This document shows positions 1 to 10,178 of a stretch of 64,000 bases of DNA, in pieces (the first letter of the stretch is position 1; each line of letters begins with the position of its first letter). This stretch comes from Symbiodinium natans. Lineage: Eukaryota > Sar > Dinophyceae > Suessiales > Symbiodiniaceae. The translations under genes were made by a program, and so were the position numbers. Below the pieces are notes generated by a model, which saw nothing but the letters and a program-made list of their open reading frames with translations, ran no database searches and was not told where the DNA came from. Location of the stretch: the NCBI GenBank assembly GCA_905221605.1, contig CAJNDS010002218.1, positions 322,501 to 386,500 of the forward strand, read 5' to 3'.

Positions 1-286
1 CTGAACCACGACCCCTGACAAACAAAAAGTGTAATCCCCGACACCCTGTACTCAAACCCTAAAACCTGAACCCTCAACCCTCAACCCTCTCAGCACCGAA
101 CCCGCAAACGGTCTAGGGTTTGGGGGTTGAAGGGCTTTGTGTTGTTTTGGGTTTGGGGTTTATAGGGTTTAGGGTTTAGGGTTTGAGGTTTAGGGTTTAG
201 GGTTTAGGGTTTAGGGTTTGAGGTTTAGGGTTTAGGGTTTAGGGTTTAGGGTTTAGGGTTGAGGGTTTAGGGTTTAAGGCCCCAAG

Positions 287-385
287 CATGGGATCCTCGA
301 ACTTCGGGATGACAGGCTCTTTCCTTCCGCGTCCAGGCCCTGCGAAGGAGGCTGCCAGTTCTCCTTCTCCGCCTCCTGGATGTTT
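287..385 (+). other. Exon-like island between telomeric arrays
   Basis: Open from an ATG at about 287, encoding a Ser/Pro-rich stretch that begins MGSSNFGMTGSF and ends in SPSPPPG just before the next TTTAGGG array. Nothing recognisable in the protein. It could be an exon or simply unique filler; about 100 open bases is weak evidence alone. Confidence 0.25.
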
Positions 386-1627
386 AGGGTTTAGGGTTCA
401 GGGTTTAGGGTTTAGGGTTTAGGGTTTAAGGTTTAAGCCTAAAACCTATGCCCCGACCCCAGGCCCTAACCTGATTCCAAGCTCTAGGGCCCTAAACCCT
501 ATGCCCCAAACTCCAGGGCCCTAAACCGCCAAAACCCCATGCCACAAACCCTAGGCCCGTTCAGAATTGCACGAGGGTTGGTGCCCGATTGCTCGGACTT
601 GCATTACAGTCTAAATACTGATAGGCAAGAGAGGGTTTAGGGTTTAGGGTTTCGGGTTTAGGGTTTGGGGTTTAGGGTTCTAGGCTCAAGGTTTTAGCAG
701 CTCCATCCCCACCTCCGGAGGCATATCATGTTGGGGTTTAGGAAGACCGTTGGGGTTTTGGGGTTTCGAGCTTGCCGCTTGGTTTTCAGGGTTTGTCGGG
801 TTTTAGGGTATAGGCTTTGGGGTTGTAAAGAGTTGCAGGATTAGGGTTTATGGTTTTTGGTTACAGTCTGAGGGTCAGTGCTTCCGAAAATCTAAGGGTA
901 GTTGCATGGTCCCCGAGTATGGGCCCTTCATTGCGGGCCCCTTATATACCCCATAAAACCTAAAGGCCTGTAAGAACCATCTAAAGAAGGTTTGGGGCCA
1001 AAAAGGAAAGAAAAGAGCAAGGTTTAGGGTTTGGGCTCCGGCCCTCGGCCCTCGCGTCCGGATTTGGGGTTTAGGGATTAGGGTTTAGGTTTAGGGTTTA
1101 AGGTTTTGGTTTAGGTTGGTTTAGGGCTTAGGGTTTAGGTGGATTTAGGGTTCAGGTTTAGGATTTGGGGCTTAGGTTGGTTTAGGGTTTAAGGTTTGGG
1201 TTGGTTTAGGGGTGAGGGGATAGGAGGTTTAGGCTAGGGGGCTTAAAGGGGCTTCGGGAGCTTAGGGTTTAACTGACTGACAGCTGGGTACTCATGGCTT
1301 GAAAACCCAATTCAGGACTCAGCCCGCCCTACTGGGCAGTCTCCTCCCACAAACCAAAAAAGCCTACACTCTGAACCCCACCAAACACCCAAAACCCCAA
1401 AACAATAAACTCTGAACCCTAGACCGAAACCCCCCCCAAAATCCTCAACGCTGAACCCTAAGCCCTTGAAACCCTAAACCCTCACCTCTGATCCATAAAA
1501 GCCCCTAAAACCCTGAACTCTAAACCCTCAACTATGAACCCTAAACCCTTAAAACCCGGAATCCTAAACCCTAAACCCTAAACCCCAAACCCCCAAAACC
1601 CTAACCCTAAACCCTAAACCCCCCCTC

Positions 1628-1669
1628 GGATGTTCGACCGACAGCTCTCCTGGTACGAGGTCGGGATCT
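1628..1669 (+). other. Exon-like island (RMFDRQLSWYEVGIL)
   Basis: A short open stretch after a CCCTAAA array encodes RMFDRQLSWYEVGIL and is followed by GTGAGC, a good 5' splice donor. Product unknown. The donor and the balanced residue composition are the only support. Confidence 0.3.
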
Positions 1670-1883
1670 TGGTGAGCCTTCCGGTTTGTGGCTTAGGGTT
1701 TCGGGGCTGAGCGTTTTGGTTTAGGGTTTAGGGTTCAGGGTTCAGGGGTTTAGGGTGTGTAGAAGGGAAGCTCGCTGGTGCTAAAAGCACCCGGGCCGCT
1801 CGCTTGCGTGAGCATGTAGTCCCACCCCAACCACCCAAACTATTCTCATGTAGGGTTTAGGGTTTAGGGTTTAGGGTTTAGAG

Positions 1884-1945
1884 GTCGGGGACCTCGGTCG
1901 AAGCCTCGAGCGCCCATGCATATGGACAGCGGCGCTCTCGGCAGT
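1884..1945 (+). other. Exon-like island before the long telomeric array
   Basis: An open island encodes roughly GPRSKPRAPMHMDSGALG and ends GGCAG directly against the 280-bp TTTAGGG array; a donor could be A|GTTTAGGG. Function unknown. Confidence 0.22.
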
Positions 1946-2226
1946 TTAGGGTTTAGGGTTTAGGGTTTAGGGTTTAGGGTTTAGGGTTTAGGGTTTAAGG
2001 TTTAGGGTTTAGGGTTTAGGGTTTAGGGTTTAGGGTTTAGGGTTTAGGGTTTAGGGTTTAGGGTTTAGGGTTTAGGGTTTAAGGTTAGGGTTTAGGGTTT
2101 AGGGTTTAGGGTTTAGGGTTTAGGGTTTAGGGTTTAGGGTTTAGGGTTTAGGGTTTAGGGTTTAGGGTTTAGGGTTTAGGGTTTAGGGTTTAGGGTTTAG
2201 GGTTTAGGGTTTAGGGTTTAGGGTTT
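1946..2226 (+). repeat. Longest near-perfect TTTAGGG array in the window
   Basis: About 40 tandem copies of TTTAGGG with only two visible irregularities (a TTTAAGG unit near 1988 and a shortened unit near 2083). The repeat is the plant-type heptamer, which is also reported as the dinoflagellate telomere repeat. It follows directly on an exon-like island that ends in GGCAG. Confidence 0.97.
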
Positions 2227-3510
2227 GGGGGGCGAGTGGGCTTGGAGTATGGAGTTCTTTGTTCGGGCGTTCCCTTGATTACGACAACCTAAGCCCCAAA
2301 CACCAACCCTAACCCCAAAACCCGAAACCCGAAACCCAAAACCCTAATCCCCAAACCCTAAACCCTAAACCCTAAACCTAACTCCTATCCCCGAAACCCT
2401 AAACACTAAACCTCAACCCTAGCCTCAACAAAACACTAAGTGAGCTCCAGTCCCAGGTTTAGGGTTGAAGGGTTTAGGGTCTACCCTGAACTTCCAGCCT
2501 CAAACCCCAAAATCCCAAACCCCAAACCCTAAACCCCAAGCCCTAAACCCTAAACCCTCAACCCTCAACCCTAAACCCTAAACCCCAAACCCTAAACCCT
2601 TCATTTGAGCCCCTCTGGTGTGGTGAGGCTCCGGCCACGGATAACTCCCGGGAGCACGGAGGGCGGCGCCGAGGCAAACAGACCGGGCGCTACCTGGGGT
2701 TCAGGGTTCAGGGGGTTTAGTGTCTAGGGTCTAGGGTTTTTGGGGCTTAGGGTTTAGGGTTTAGGGCCTAGGGTTTAGGGTTTAGGGTTTAGGGCCTAGG
2801 GTTTAGGGTTTAGGGCCTAGGGTTAGGTTTAGGGTTGAGGGTTTGGGGCTTAGGGTTGAGGGTTGAGGGTGCAGGATTTAAGGTTTCAGTGTTTACGTCT
2901 ACAGCTTCGAGTAGAGTGCTGAGGGTGGAGGGCCTGGGAAGGGTTCAGCCAGGGTGGTTGAGGGCTGAACATGCGGAACTTCTGGCGCGTGGGGTTTAGG
3001 GTCTTGGCGTTGAGGCTTCAGGCTTTAGGGTTTAGGGTTCAGGGTTTGGGGTTTGGGGTTTGGAGTTTAGGGTTTAGGGTTTAGGGTTTAGGGTAAGCTT
3101 GGTAGGGTACGAAGCCTGTACGCCCTGAGGCCCCCACTCCCGATGCATGTGTCTGAACACGTGGGCACGTTGGAGTCACCTTGAAGTGGCGGGCGGCGAT
3201 CAGACTGCGCCTGCGCGCACTGCGCAATAGGAGGCTGGAGGAAAAGACTTGTGCTGGGCTTTCCCTACCTTTAACCCCCCCCCCAAAAAAAACAAAACGC
3301 CCGAAAGAAACAAGGCTCGAATCCTTGATGATAAGAAGCACCACAAGAGGTACCCGAACTTTTCAGTCGAGAGCCGGTTCTCCCAGTTGCAGATCCTGCC
3401 TCGAAATCTGTCCACGGCCTCAGCACCCGCACACGCATGAGGCCAGAATCTGCACTTTAGGGTTTAGGATTTAGGGTTTAGGATTTAGGGTTTAGGGTTT
3501 AGAGTTTAGG

Positions 3511-4133
3511 GGGTCTCACCATCTGAAGGTGGACGCAAAATCAGGCTCACACCGGTGGTACTGTGCGAGCAAGATTCGCCCCCAAAGCCCTGAACCGTGA
3601 TCTCTGATCTCTAAGCCTAATCTAGGGGCCTGAAGAATGACAAAAAGTGGATTTGGGGGGATTTGTAGCTACATGTAATTATTCCGACCCCCTTTCTTTA
3701 GGCCGTCAACTCACACCCTTCCCCTCAACTCAAGCCCTTCACACATGCCTTCATATGCTAAGCGGCAAATCTGCACAAATCGCCATGATCCTGCCCTCAG
3801 GTGATTGAGCTTGGGCCAGCCACCGCGGGTCAAAACGGAGACAGCAGAACCCCCTGAACCCGAAAGAAGAAGAAGAAGAAAGAAGAGCAACAATCACAAT
3901 CATCATAGCATTAGTCACAGCAAGAAGCATAATCGTAACAATCACAGGTACAGGAACAATGACGATAATACAACTGCATGAATACAAATAACATGAAAAA
4001 CCCGTCATCGGGGGTTCAGGACGTAGGTGTGTTCTGCGAACTCGCAGCAATAAGCTCATGCACCGCAACATGTGGGGCGATGACGCAATGTGGACAAAAA
4101 CGATGTCTCTTATCCGGCACAGTGTGGTGAGGT
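3511..4133. other. Unassigned stretch
   Basis: Nothing recognisable. It contains a GAAGAAGAAG run near 3865-3890 and ordinary mixed sequence. The small open frames on both strands have no family signature. Confidence 0.5.
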
Positions 4134-4550
4134 ATGGGAAAGTTCGGGGGAGGGAGAGGGAGAGGGAGAGGGAGAGGGCGAGGGAGAGGGGGAGGGAGAG
4201 GGAGAGGGGAGAGGGAGAGGGAGAGAGGGAGAGGGGGGAGAGGGAGAGAGGGGAGAGGGAGAGGAGAGGGAGAGGGAGAGGGAGGAGGGGGAGGGAGGGA
4301 GAGGGAGGGGAGAGGGAGGGGCGAGGGGGAGGGGGAGAGGGAGAGAGAGGGAGGGGGAGGGGGAGGGGGAGAGGGAGAGGGAGAGGGAGAGGGGGAGAGG
4401 GAGAGGGAGAGGGCGAGGGCGAGGGCGAGAGGGCGAGGGCGAGGGAGAGGGAGAGGGAGAGAGAGAGAGAAAGAAAGAAAGAAAGAAAGAAGAGACACAG
4501 AGAGAGAGAAAGAGACAGAGAGAAAGAGAGAGAGAGAGAGACAAAGAGAG
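4134..4550. repeat. Polypurine (GAGGGA)n/(GA)n tract
   Basis: About 400 bases of almost uninterrupted purine on the plus strand: GGGAGA/GGCGAG hexamers, then GA and GAAA repeats. It is open in several frames on both strands only because it is low complexity, so the Arg/Glu/Gly and Ser/Pro/Leu frames are not genes. Long homopurine tracts can form triplex DNA. Confidence 0.95.
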
Positions 4551-5150
4551 ATGAGGATAGATGTTAAGGTTTCAGCTCAATCACGAGAATCTGCAATTCT
4601 GAAATCATGCAAAGCTTGCACAAACAACACCAACCGGCTGTGGGCACGGCACTATTCCTGCATGATCCTGCATACTTATTAACCAAGTATAACTGTACTT
4701 CTGACCCACTTATAAGCCCTCAAGTGCCCTAATATGGTTGGACTTGCTTCAGCAGTGACAGCCGACGGCACCAAAGTCCGGAACTTGCCCATGCTGGCTC
4801 AGTGGTGCTGCAATATCAAATGAACACATGTGCATAATTTGTATGAAAACATCATATCCTATCATGCCATACAATATTCAATCATATCATATCATATCAT
4901 ATCATAAAAGTCGGCTATATAACATATAAACACATATTGTCAATGCAACATGTCACTGCAATTGTCCACGCAATCTGTGTATTGGTTTGGCAAGGCCAAG
5001 GTGACGAGATTTATCACCTTTGGATACCTTTGGTGAGCTCCCATCCACAGTGATGGAATTGACTGTGCATTGCCCCGACTCAAGTTCGAACTCACTGCGC
5101 ATTGACAAAATTTGTAAGACGTTTAAGACAATCAGTGTTGGTCATGGATG
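4551..5150. other. Unassigned AT-richer stretch with small repeats
   Basis: Contains an ATCAT/ATCATATC microsatellite near 4878-4905 and a diverged copy of the transposon-like sequence also present at 32876-32998 (listed separately). No coding signal recognised. Confidence 0.6.
4684..4740 (-). mobile_element. Diverged copy of the GGAGGTTCAT-ended short element
   Basis: The stretch from GTATAACTGTACTT to TAATATGGTTGG matches the reverse complement of the middle of 32876-32998, sharing ATAACYGTACTT, CTTATAAGCCC and AAGTGCC(C)TAATATGGT. The inverted-repeat ends are not preserved, so this is a fragment. Confidence 0.5.
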
Positions 5151-5154
5151 CCTT

Positions 5155-5337
5155 AGGGGGGGGCTTTCAGGGCTTGAAGGGGGCTTAAAGGGGGGCTTTA
5201 AGGGGGGTTTTTAAAGGGGGCTTAAACGGGGGCTTAAAGGGGGGCTTTAAGGGGGGGTTTAAAGGGGGCTTAAACGGGGGCTTAAACGGGGGCTTAAAGG
5301 GGCTTAAGGGGGGCTTAAGGGGGGTCTTAAGGGGGTC
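5155..5337. repeat. GGGGGCTTAAA minisatellite
   Basis: Tandem variants of GGGGGCTTAAA(C/G), about 11-14 bp per unit, run from the GGGGGGGCTTTC motif to GGGGGTCAAATG. It lies just 3' of the minus-strand TIR-like gene. Confidence 0.85.
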
Positions 5338-5468
5338 AAATGATGCGGCACCAAAATGGCATGTGTCCCTTCGAGACGCTAGCCAACAAGCAGCTCCAAG
5401 GCTGCGGCACTTGCACTGATTTTTGTCCCAACACCGTGCCTTAAACCCTAAACCCTAAACCCTAAACT

Positions 5469-7050
5469 TCAGAACATCACTTGAATCATTGGCTCGCCGT
5501 CCACCTGCTCTGTCGGTGGGGTAGGACGTGGAGCACCTGTAGGACGTGTAGAACCTGTAAGGCCATCTGTCCCAGATTGTCTTGCTTCCACCTCACTCTC
5601 GGGCTCCAACTCAAGGCCACTGCCGGTTGCCATGAAGAGGCTGTCACCGTTCACATGACGGTCGAGCAGCAACTGCCCCAAAGCTCGGATCTTGATCTCA
5701 AAGCGCTGCTGTCCAATTGCTTCAATCACTCGGCGCAGACGGTGTTCCTCATTCGGATCGTAACAGCGAGCTTCTGACGAATCAAAAACGGTGAGAGCAA
5801 CCAAGGCAGATTCCACAAGCGGAACGACAACGATCTGCTTCACTGCCATCTGCATTGACATAAATGACAGCGGAACACAGAGCTCCCAAGCGCACCAAAG
5901 CCGGGCATGATAAGTTTTCCCGCTCAGGCACAGCATCTTCCGACACGACATGACATTCACCGGGAGAACCCGCAAGCCATCAGCGATTTGCTTTTGGTTA
6001 ATGCAAAATTTGTCAATCCAAAAGGTGGGATACCGACCGTTCTTCTCGTAGAAGTCCTCTGCCACAAGCTGAAAAGCTTTCCATTTTCGAGCTGGGCTGT
6101 CTGACGAAGAGTGGGAAACGAAAAAGTCGATGATTTCACCACGCCTCACAGATCGTGACAGAGCGAAGTCACTCATGTTGCCCCCACCTGATCCCTTTAA
6201 CACTTCTGGGCTCAGGGCTGCCCAATCCACACATCGAAGATTCTTTCGACCCATCTGGAGCAGGGCAGGCCACGGCAAAAACTCATGGCCACGGTGCACC
6301 TGGACAACTTGAACTGTGTGCTCATCCAGCTGGTACTCTACGGAGAAGCTCGGTGAGTCTTCAGCCGCAAAGACAACGATGCCCACCCTGAAGCCTGGAC
6401 GTGCCTCGTGATCAGGGAGTCCTGAAGCCGCTCTTGCCTTTTGGACCTGCTCCGGATGCGCGGCCGCCGCCTCTTGAATCTCTTGGTTGGTTAGCCACCA
6501 AAGTTGCCCCAACTCCACCACGTATTGGTCTAACAGCATCGCCATGAAGGCTCCATCTTGCAGTCGACGACCACGGGAGCGGTCAGCCACGCAGCGAGCC
6601 GGTGGAAGAGTCGCTGCTGCCCGATCAGAATGGCGACAAGCATGGGGCTAAAAGTTAGAGCAGCATAGCCGATGGCTGCCATGATAGCGATGTCCTCTGT
6701 CGCCCTTCCTCCCACTCCTTGTGTCCCAGGCTTAGGTCGACTGCACGGCATGCAAAGAAAACGCTGATGAAGCTTAGGGTCAAGTAGCTAGCAACGTGGA
6801 AGCGCATGGTGTTTCTGAGCCTTCGCCGCAGCAGCAAATGGAGGATGACAACGACAGCTGCATGGAAGACCAACCGAGGTCCAAATCCCAGGCTCATCCA
6901 ACACAGGCTCATTGACGGCACTTGCAACAACACATCCATGTACCAGAGCTCCGACAAGGTCACGAACGACAACTCTCCTGCACAGCGACGCAGGCTTTGA
7001 GGAACATACGCGAGGCTCTCATACTTCTGTGGCCAGAGGCAGCAAGGCAA
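5469..7050 (-). CDS. TIR-like domain protein with upstream membrane segments (multi-exon, start uncertain)
   Basis: The last coding block, 6590 down to 5469, is open for 373 codons and ends in MIQVMF-stop beside a CCCTAAA array. It carries FFVSHSSSD (about residues 156-164 of this block), PTFWIDKFCINQ (188-199) and LWCAWEL (231-237). This resembles the TIR-like fold expanded in dinoflagellates, where the usual motif is SHSWSD; here the Trp is Ser. Upstream frames at 6655-7050 and 6530-6751 encode hydrophobic helices (VFHAAVVVILHLLL; MAAIGYAALTFSPMLVAILI), so the protein is probably membrane-anchored with a cytoplasmic TIR-like tail. The block has no ATG start; GTG at 6588-6590 only marks the open frame. 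The change of frame near 6585-6600 needs an intron or is a frameshift. Whether it has TIR NADase or scaffolding activity is unknown. Confidence 0.7.
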
Positions 7051-10000
7051 ATCTCATGTGCTTTGAAGACAACATTTGTGGCGCACAGCATGGGTCGTGT
7101 GTAACCACTCAGAAGCGGATGGGTGTCCTCGCCAGCATGCTTCAACCCTTGTCATGCTTTGGGCTGGAGCCCTTGGCAGTATTCTAGGCAGAATGATAGA
7201 GAAGCTTCAATGGCGTGTAAGACAGCATGTTCTCAAAATCTTTATCATGCAAGAAAGAGAAGAGTGATTTTTCAAGCTGTGCGCTTTGTCGCTTTGACAC
7301 CATTAAGGCCTCATGGTAGGCCTGGATCCAGCAGCGGCTTAAGGAACCTACCACAGTCAGAAGGACCTGTCGACAGTGGACAATGGGAGCTTACTTCCTC
7401 TGCTAAAACAGGGTGCATAGGAATCAAGCCACTAGTGCTGCAAATCACAGCCGCTTATCATCAGGGCACCAAAGCCAGGGAGCAGTCAGAGAACTGCCTG
7501 CACTACGAAGAAGATATAGAACATCTCGGGGTTGCATCACATGCCAGGAACTACAAGTTAACTTTAGCAATCTTCAGCATTCGACATCCAATGCTGACGA
7601 CACGTGGAATGACGGTCCTCCGTCACGAGCAGCTGATCAAGATGAAGTGGTGCGCGCTGATCCCTGCGTCTAGCAAAGATGGGACGGAGCTTAGGGTTTG
7701 GGGTTTGGGGTTGAGGTTTCGGGTTTAGCGTTGTACTCCGATAATAATTTTCGCGCACAAGGCAAGGGGCACAAACATCGGGTACTATCATGCACCTTGC
7801 CTCGACAGGCTGGCGGCGCGAGGCTCTTTCGCTGAGCGTTCGCCGCTTGTTCCGGACCTGCTCCCTGCCGGGTTACATTTGTTTCAAGTTAACTTTCGAA
7901 CAGGAACTGAACTTTTCAAGGGATTGAGGGCCATTGTTCATAGCGCACCAGGGATCACAAAATAACGCACATTGCCCACCTGCCCTGCTCTGAGCTGGGG
8001 AACAACTTGGTTTAAGGCGAGAGGTCAGACAGTCAACTTAAAACCCTAGACCCCTCTGCAGATGGTTCCCATTGTATCTCTCCCTTTTACTACTTTATTG
8101 GCATTCTTCCTTCTAGGAGTCCGCACGGGTGGTCCGCAAGTTGGAGAACGCTTGTATCAACTTTACCAATACCTCAGCCCCAGTCGGACTGCGTGTTTTG
8201 TTCTCGCAAGACCAGTTTCATAATTCTGCTGCATCATCTCATTTGACTCCATGTTTGAGCGAATGTTCACCACTTCCTTGCTTGCACTGCCCATCCTGGT
8301 TGTGGTTCTCTCATTGCTTCCTCCTCTCCTTTCGACGGTGCTGAACAAGTTTGTCATGTGGTTGGAAGCCGTTTAGAGAGCATAGGCCTTCATGATTGGC
8401 TTGGCCAAGTGGCAAATCAGCTAAGACGAGTTCAGAGGAAGCTGGCAGACAGGTTTTCACAATTTGAAGGTTCGGCTGACGTCTGCAGCAAAGCTGCCGA
8501 GAGGCCAAAGCACGTTTATCTCGTCGCAAGTTCTGCTGTGAGCTTCAAGACATGCGAAAGTGCTTACATTCAACGGTTGTTCCAATCCTGCATGGAGGAT
8601 CATTGCACTTGTGCTCGAAACCTGTGGCCCTCATGGCAGAATGAAGGCAATCGATCGCACAATAATGCCGGTGCCGTGTGTAAGCTTGACCCTGCCGGCC
8701 ACTTGTTGCGCAACGTTGACGCGTCCTCGATGTGCACAAGGTTGTGTGAAAATGACCATGACATGACCACTTAGCGTACTGCGGCGTCCGTGTGCTGCAA
8801 GATGTATGCCCTTGATTTTGTTGCAGTTGTCCAACGCAAGACAGCCAGGGGCCGTTCCGTATTCGGGCTCCGAGTCAACCAGACAGCGCCTGGAACATCA
8901 TCTAGAGTCAATGATGCTTCCCTGCGCTTGGTGCTGCAAGTTTATTCCTGTCCTGTTGCAAGCGTGGTCTGTTTCGTGTTTCCCTAAACTGCCCTAAGCC
9001 CAAGGCAAATTGGAGGGCACCTCTTTTTTTGCAGAAGAGGGGCCTGTTGGTGCAACGTGGGTTTGGAGATCAAGGTTGAGCGTGTAGGGATGGAAGTCAA
9101 GCAGTCAACCAGGTCAGGTTTCCCAGCGCGTCACAGAATCGCAGTATACCGTTTTAACAAGTGCTTTGTGCCACCAGGCCTGGATGTAACGTCATAGAGT
9201 TCATTCTTCGACTGCAGGAGGCTTAGGCTTCAATAGGGCAATGACATCAAAGGGGGGAAATCTGTTTTTTGCGGGATATTTTCGGAACTGGCATGTTTCA
9301 AGCAGGGGCCTACGTGAAAGAATGAGTGCACGCTATGTGAATGCAAGCATGATCAGACAAGCAATTGCATGAGACTTGTGGTCAGGTTGATAGCAAAGTA
9401 GAGAAAAACCCTCAGATTTTTGTAGGTACCATGATAGTCCCTTGAAAAGTCATGTTTAAAGATGTTGCTAGTTTGCCTTGAAGTGTACATGGCTCAGAGA
9501 GGGACGAGTGCAACATATTGGGACACCGGCTTTCCCTAGTAAAGGTTGCCTCGGCACTCCAAGGTCCCACCGATGGTTGTAGAGATACCCAGCATGTCCG
9601 CCATGTTTTACCTGGAAGTGGTCAGGGTTGAGCGTGGGTTTGTCGGTCGGGTGTATATGTATATTGAGTATGTTTTTTTTTTGCAGAAATACATATAGAC
9701 ACTTACAAACGGGTCAACAGTGTGCTTGATAGAAGGTTGTTGACAGCCTTTTGAAGTTCATCTTCCCATTTTCGGTGTTTGGCGGTTTTAAAGTAGCTCC
9801 CAAAGTGCCAGCGACTTTTTGAGAGGTACCACCCCGAGGTGTTTTTTACACAGTATTGAGAGGAGTGTGGCGACGTTTGACGTCTTGAGGAGTCTCAAGG
9901 CACTGCATGTCTTATCCTTTGGACTTGTTGTGGTCTCGTCAGGACCCGGCTGGAGTGGTCTGATGGTCTGCCACTGACCTTTGCGGGCGCAGGCGCGGGA

Positions 10001-10178
10001 TCACGTGTGGAGGGCCGAAGCAAAGCGGGATCGCAGCCGGAGGGCGAGTGCATTTTCATGCATGTTCCTGCATGCGGTTGTGGCATAGGTGGCTTAAGAT
10101 TGTCACGTTGCTCGGCCAAAACGGCCGACAGTTCCTTAGACTCGCTGCAGGCAAAGCCTCCAACGAGGCTCATGGTTC
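7051..10178. other. Mostly unassigned region upstream of the receptor-like genes
   Basis: Several short open frames exist on both strands, none with a recognisable family. More 5' exons of the minus-strand TIR-like gene may lie at about 7050-7190, where an open minus frame contains NVVFKAHEICLAASGH. Only one isolated TTTGGGG patch (7690-7730) recalls the telomeric repeats. The last ~140 bp matches the 5' flank of the second receptor-like copy. Confidence 0.5.
8224..8376 (+). pseudogene. Isolated membrane-helix exon or pseudo-exon
   Basis: The plus frame from about 8224 encodes ISFDSMFERMFTTSLLALP followed by a strongly hydrophobic LVVVLSLLPPLLSTVLNKF and MWLEA, then GTTTAG, which is both a possible donor and an in-frame stop. 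The LLPPLL(x)(x)(x)LNKF pattern recalls a transmembrane helix of CSC1/DUF221-type channels. Downstream, IGLAKWQIS in the same frame ends in TAA. No other channel exons were found nearby, so this is either a lone exon or a gene remnant. Confidence 0.3.

Larger units (their letters stand above)
1..3500. repeat. Interstitial telomeric repeat zone with unique islands
   Basis: TTTAGGG-strand and CCCTAAA-strand arrays, many degenerate (TTTGGGG, TTCAGGG, TTGAGGG), alternate every few hundred bases. Approximate G-rich blocks are 121-270, 380-430, 640-680, 1056-1215, 1700-1760, 2740-2870 and 3020-3096; C-rich blocks are 1430-1620 and 2290-2620. Unique islands of 60-150 bp separate them. This is not a simple chromosome end, because similar arrays continue through the whole window and both orientations are interleaved. 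No gene can be called confidently here; three exon-like islands are listed separately. Confidence 0.9.

Noticed and set aside
1-3500. A true chromosome end at the left edge
   Set aside because: Arrays of both orientations continue through the whole window and the first bases are degenerate units, not a terminal perfect array.
4058-4682. Several 140-180 codon frames in the GAGGGA tract
   Set aside because: Low-complexity Arg/Glu/Gly or Ser/Pro/Leu products open in most frames on both strands.
5350-5365. Possible relict of the dinoflagellate spliced leader (CCATTTTGG on the minus strand)
   Set aside because: Only about ten bases agree; the rest of the leader is absent and no retrocopied gene follows. 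No other convincing leader relict was seen, including upstream of the ThrE-like exons.
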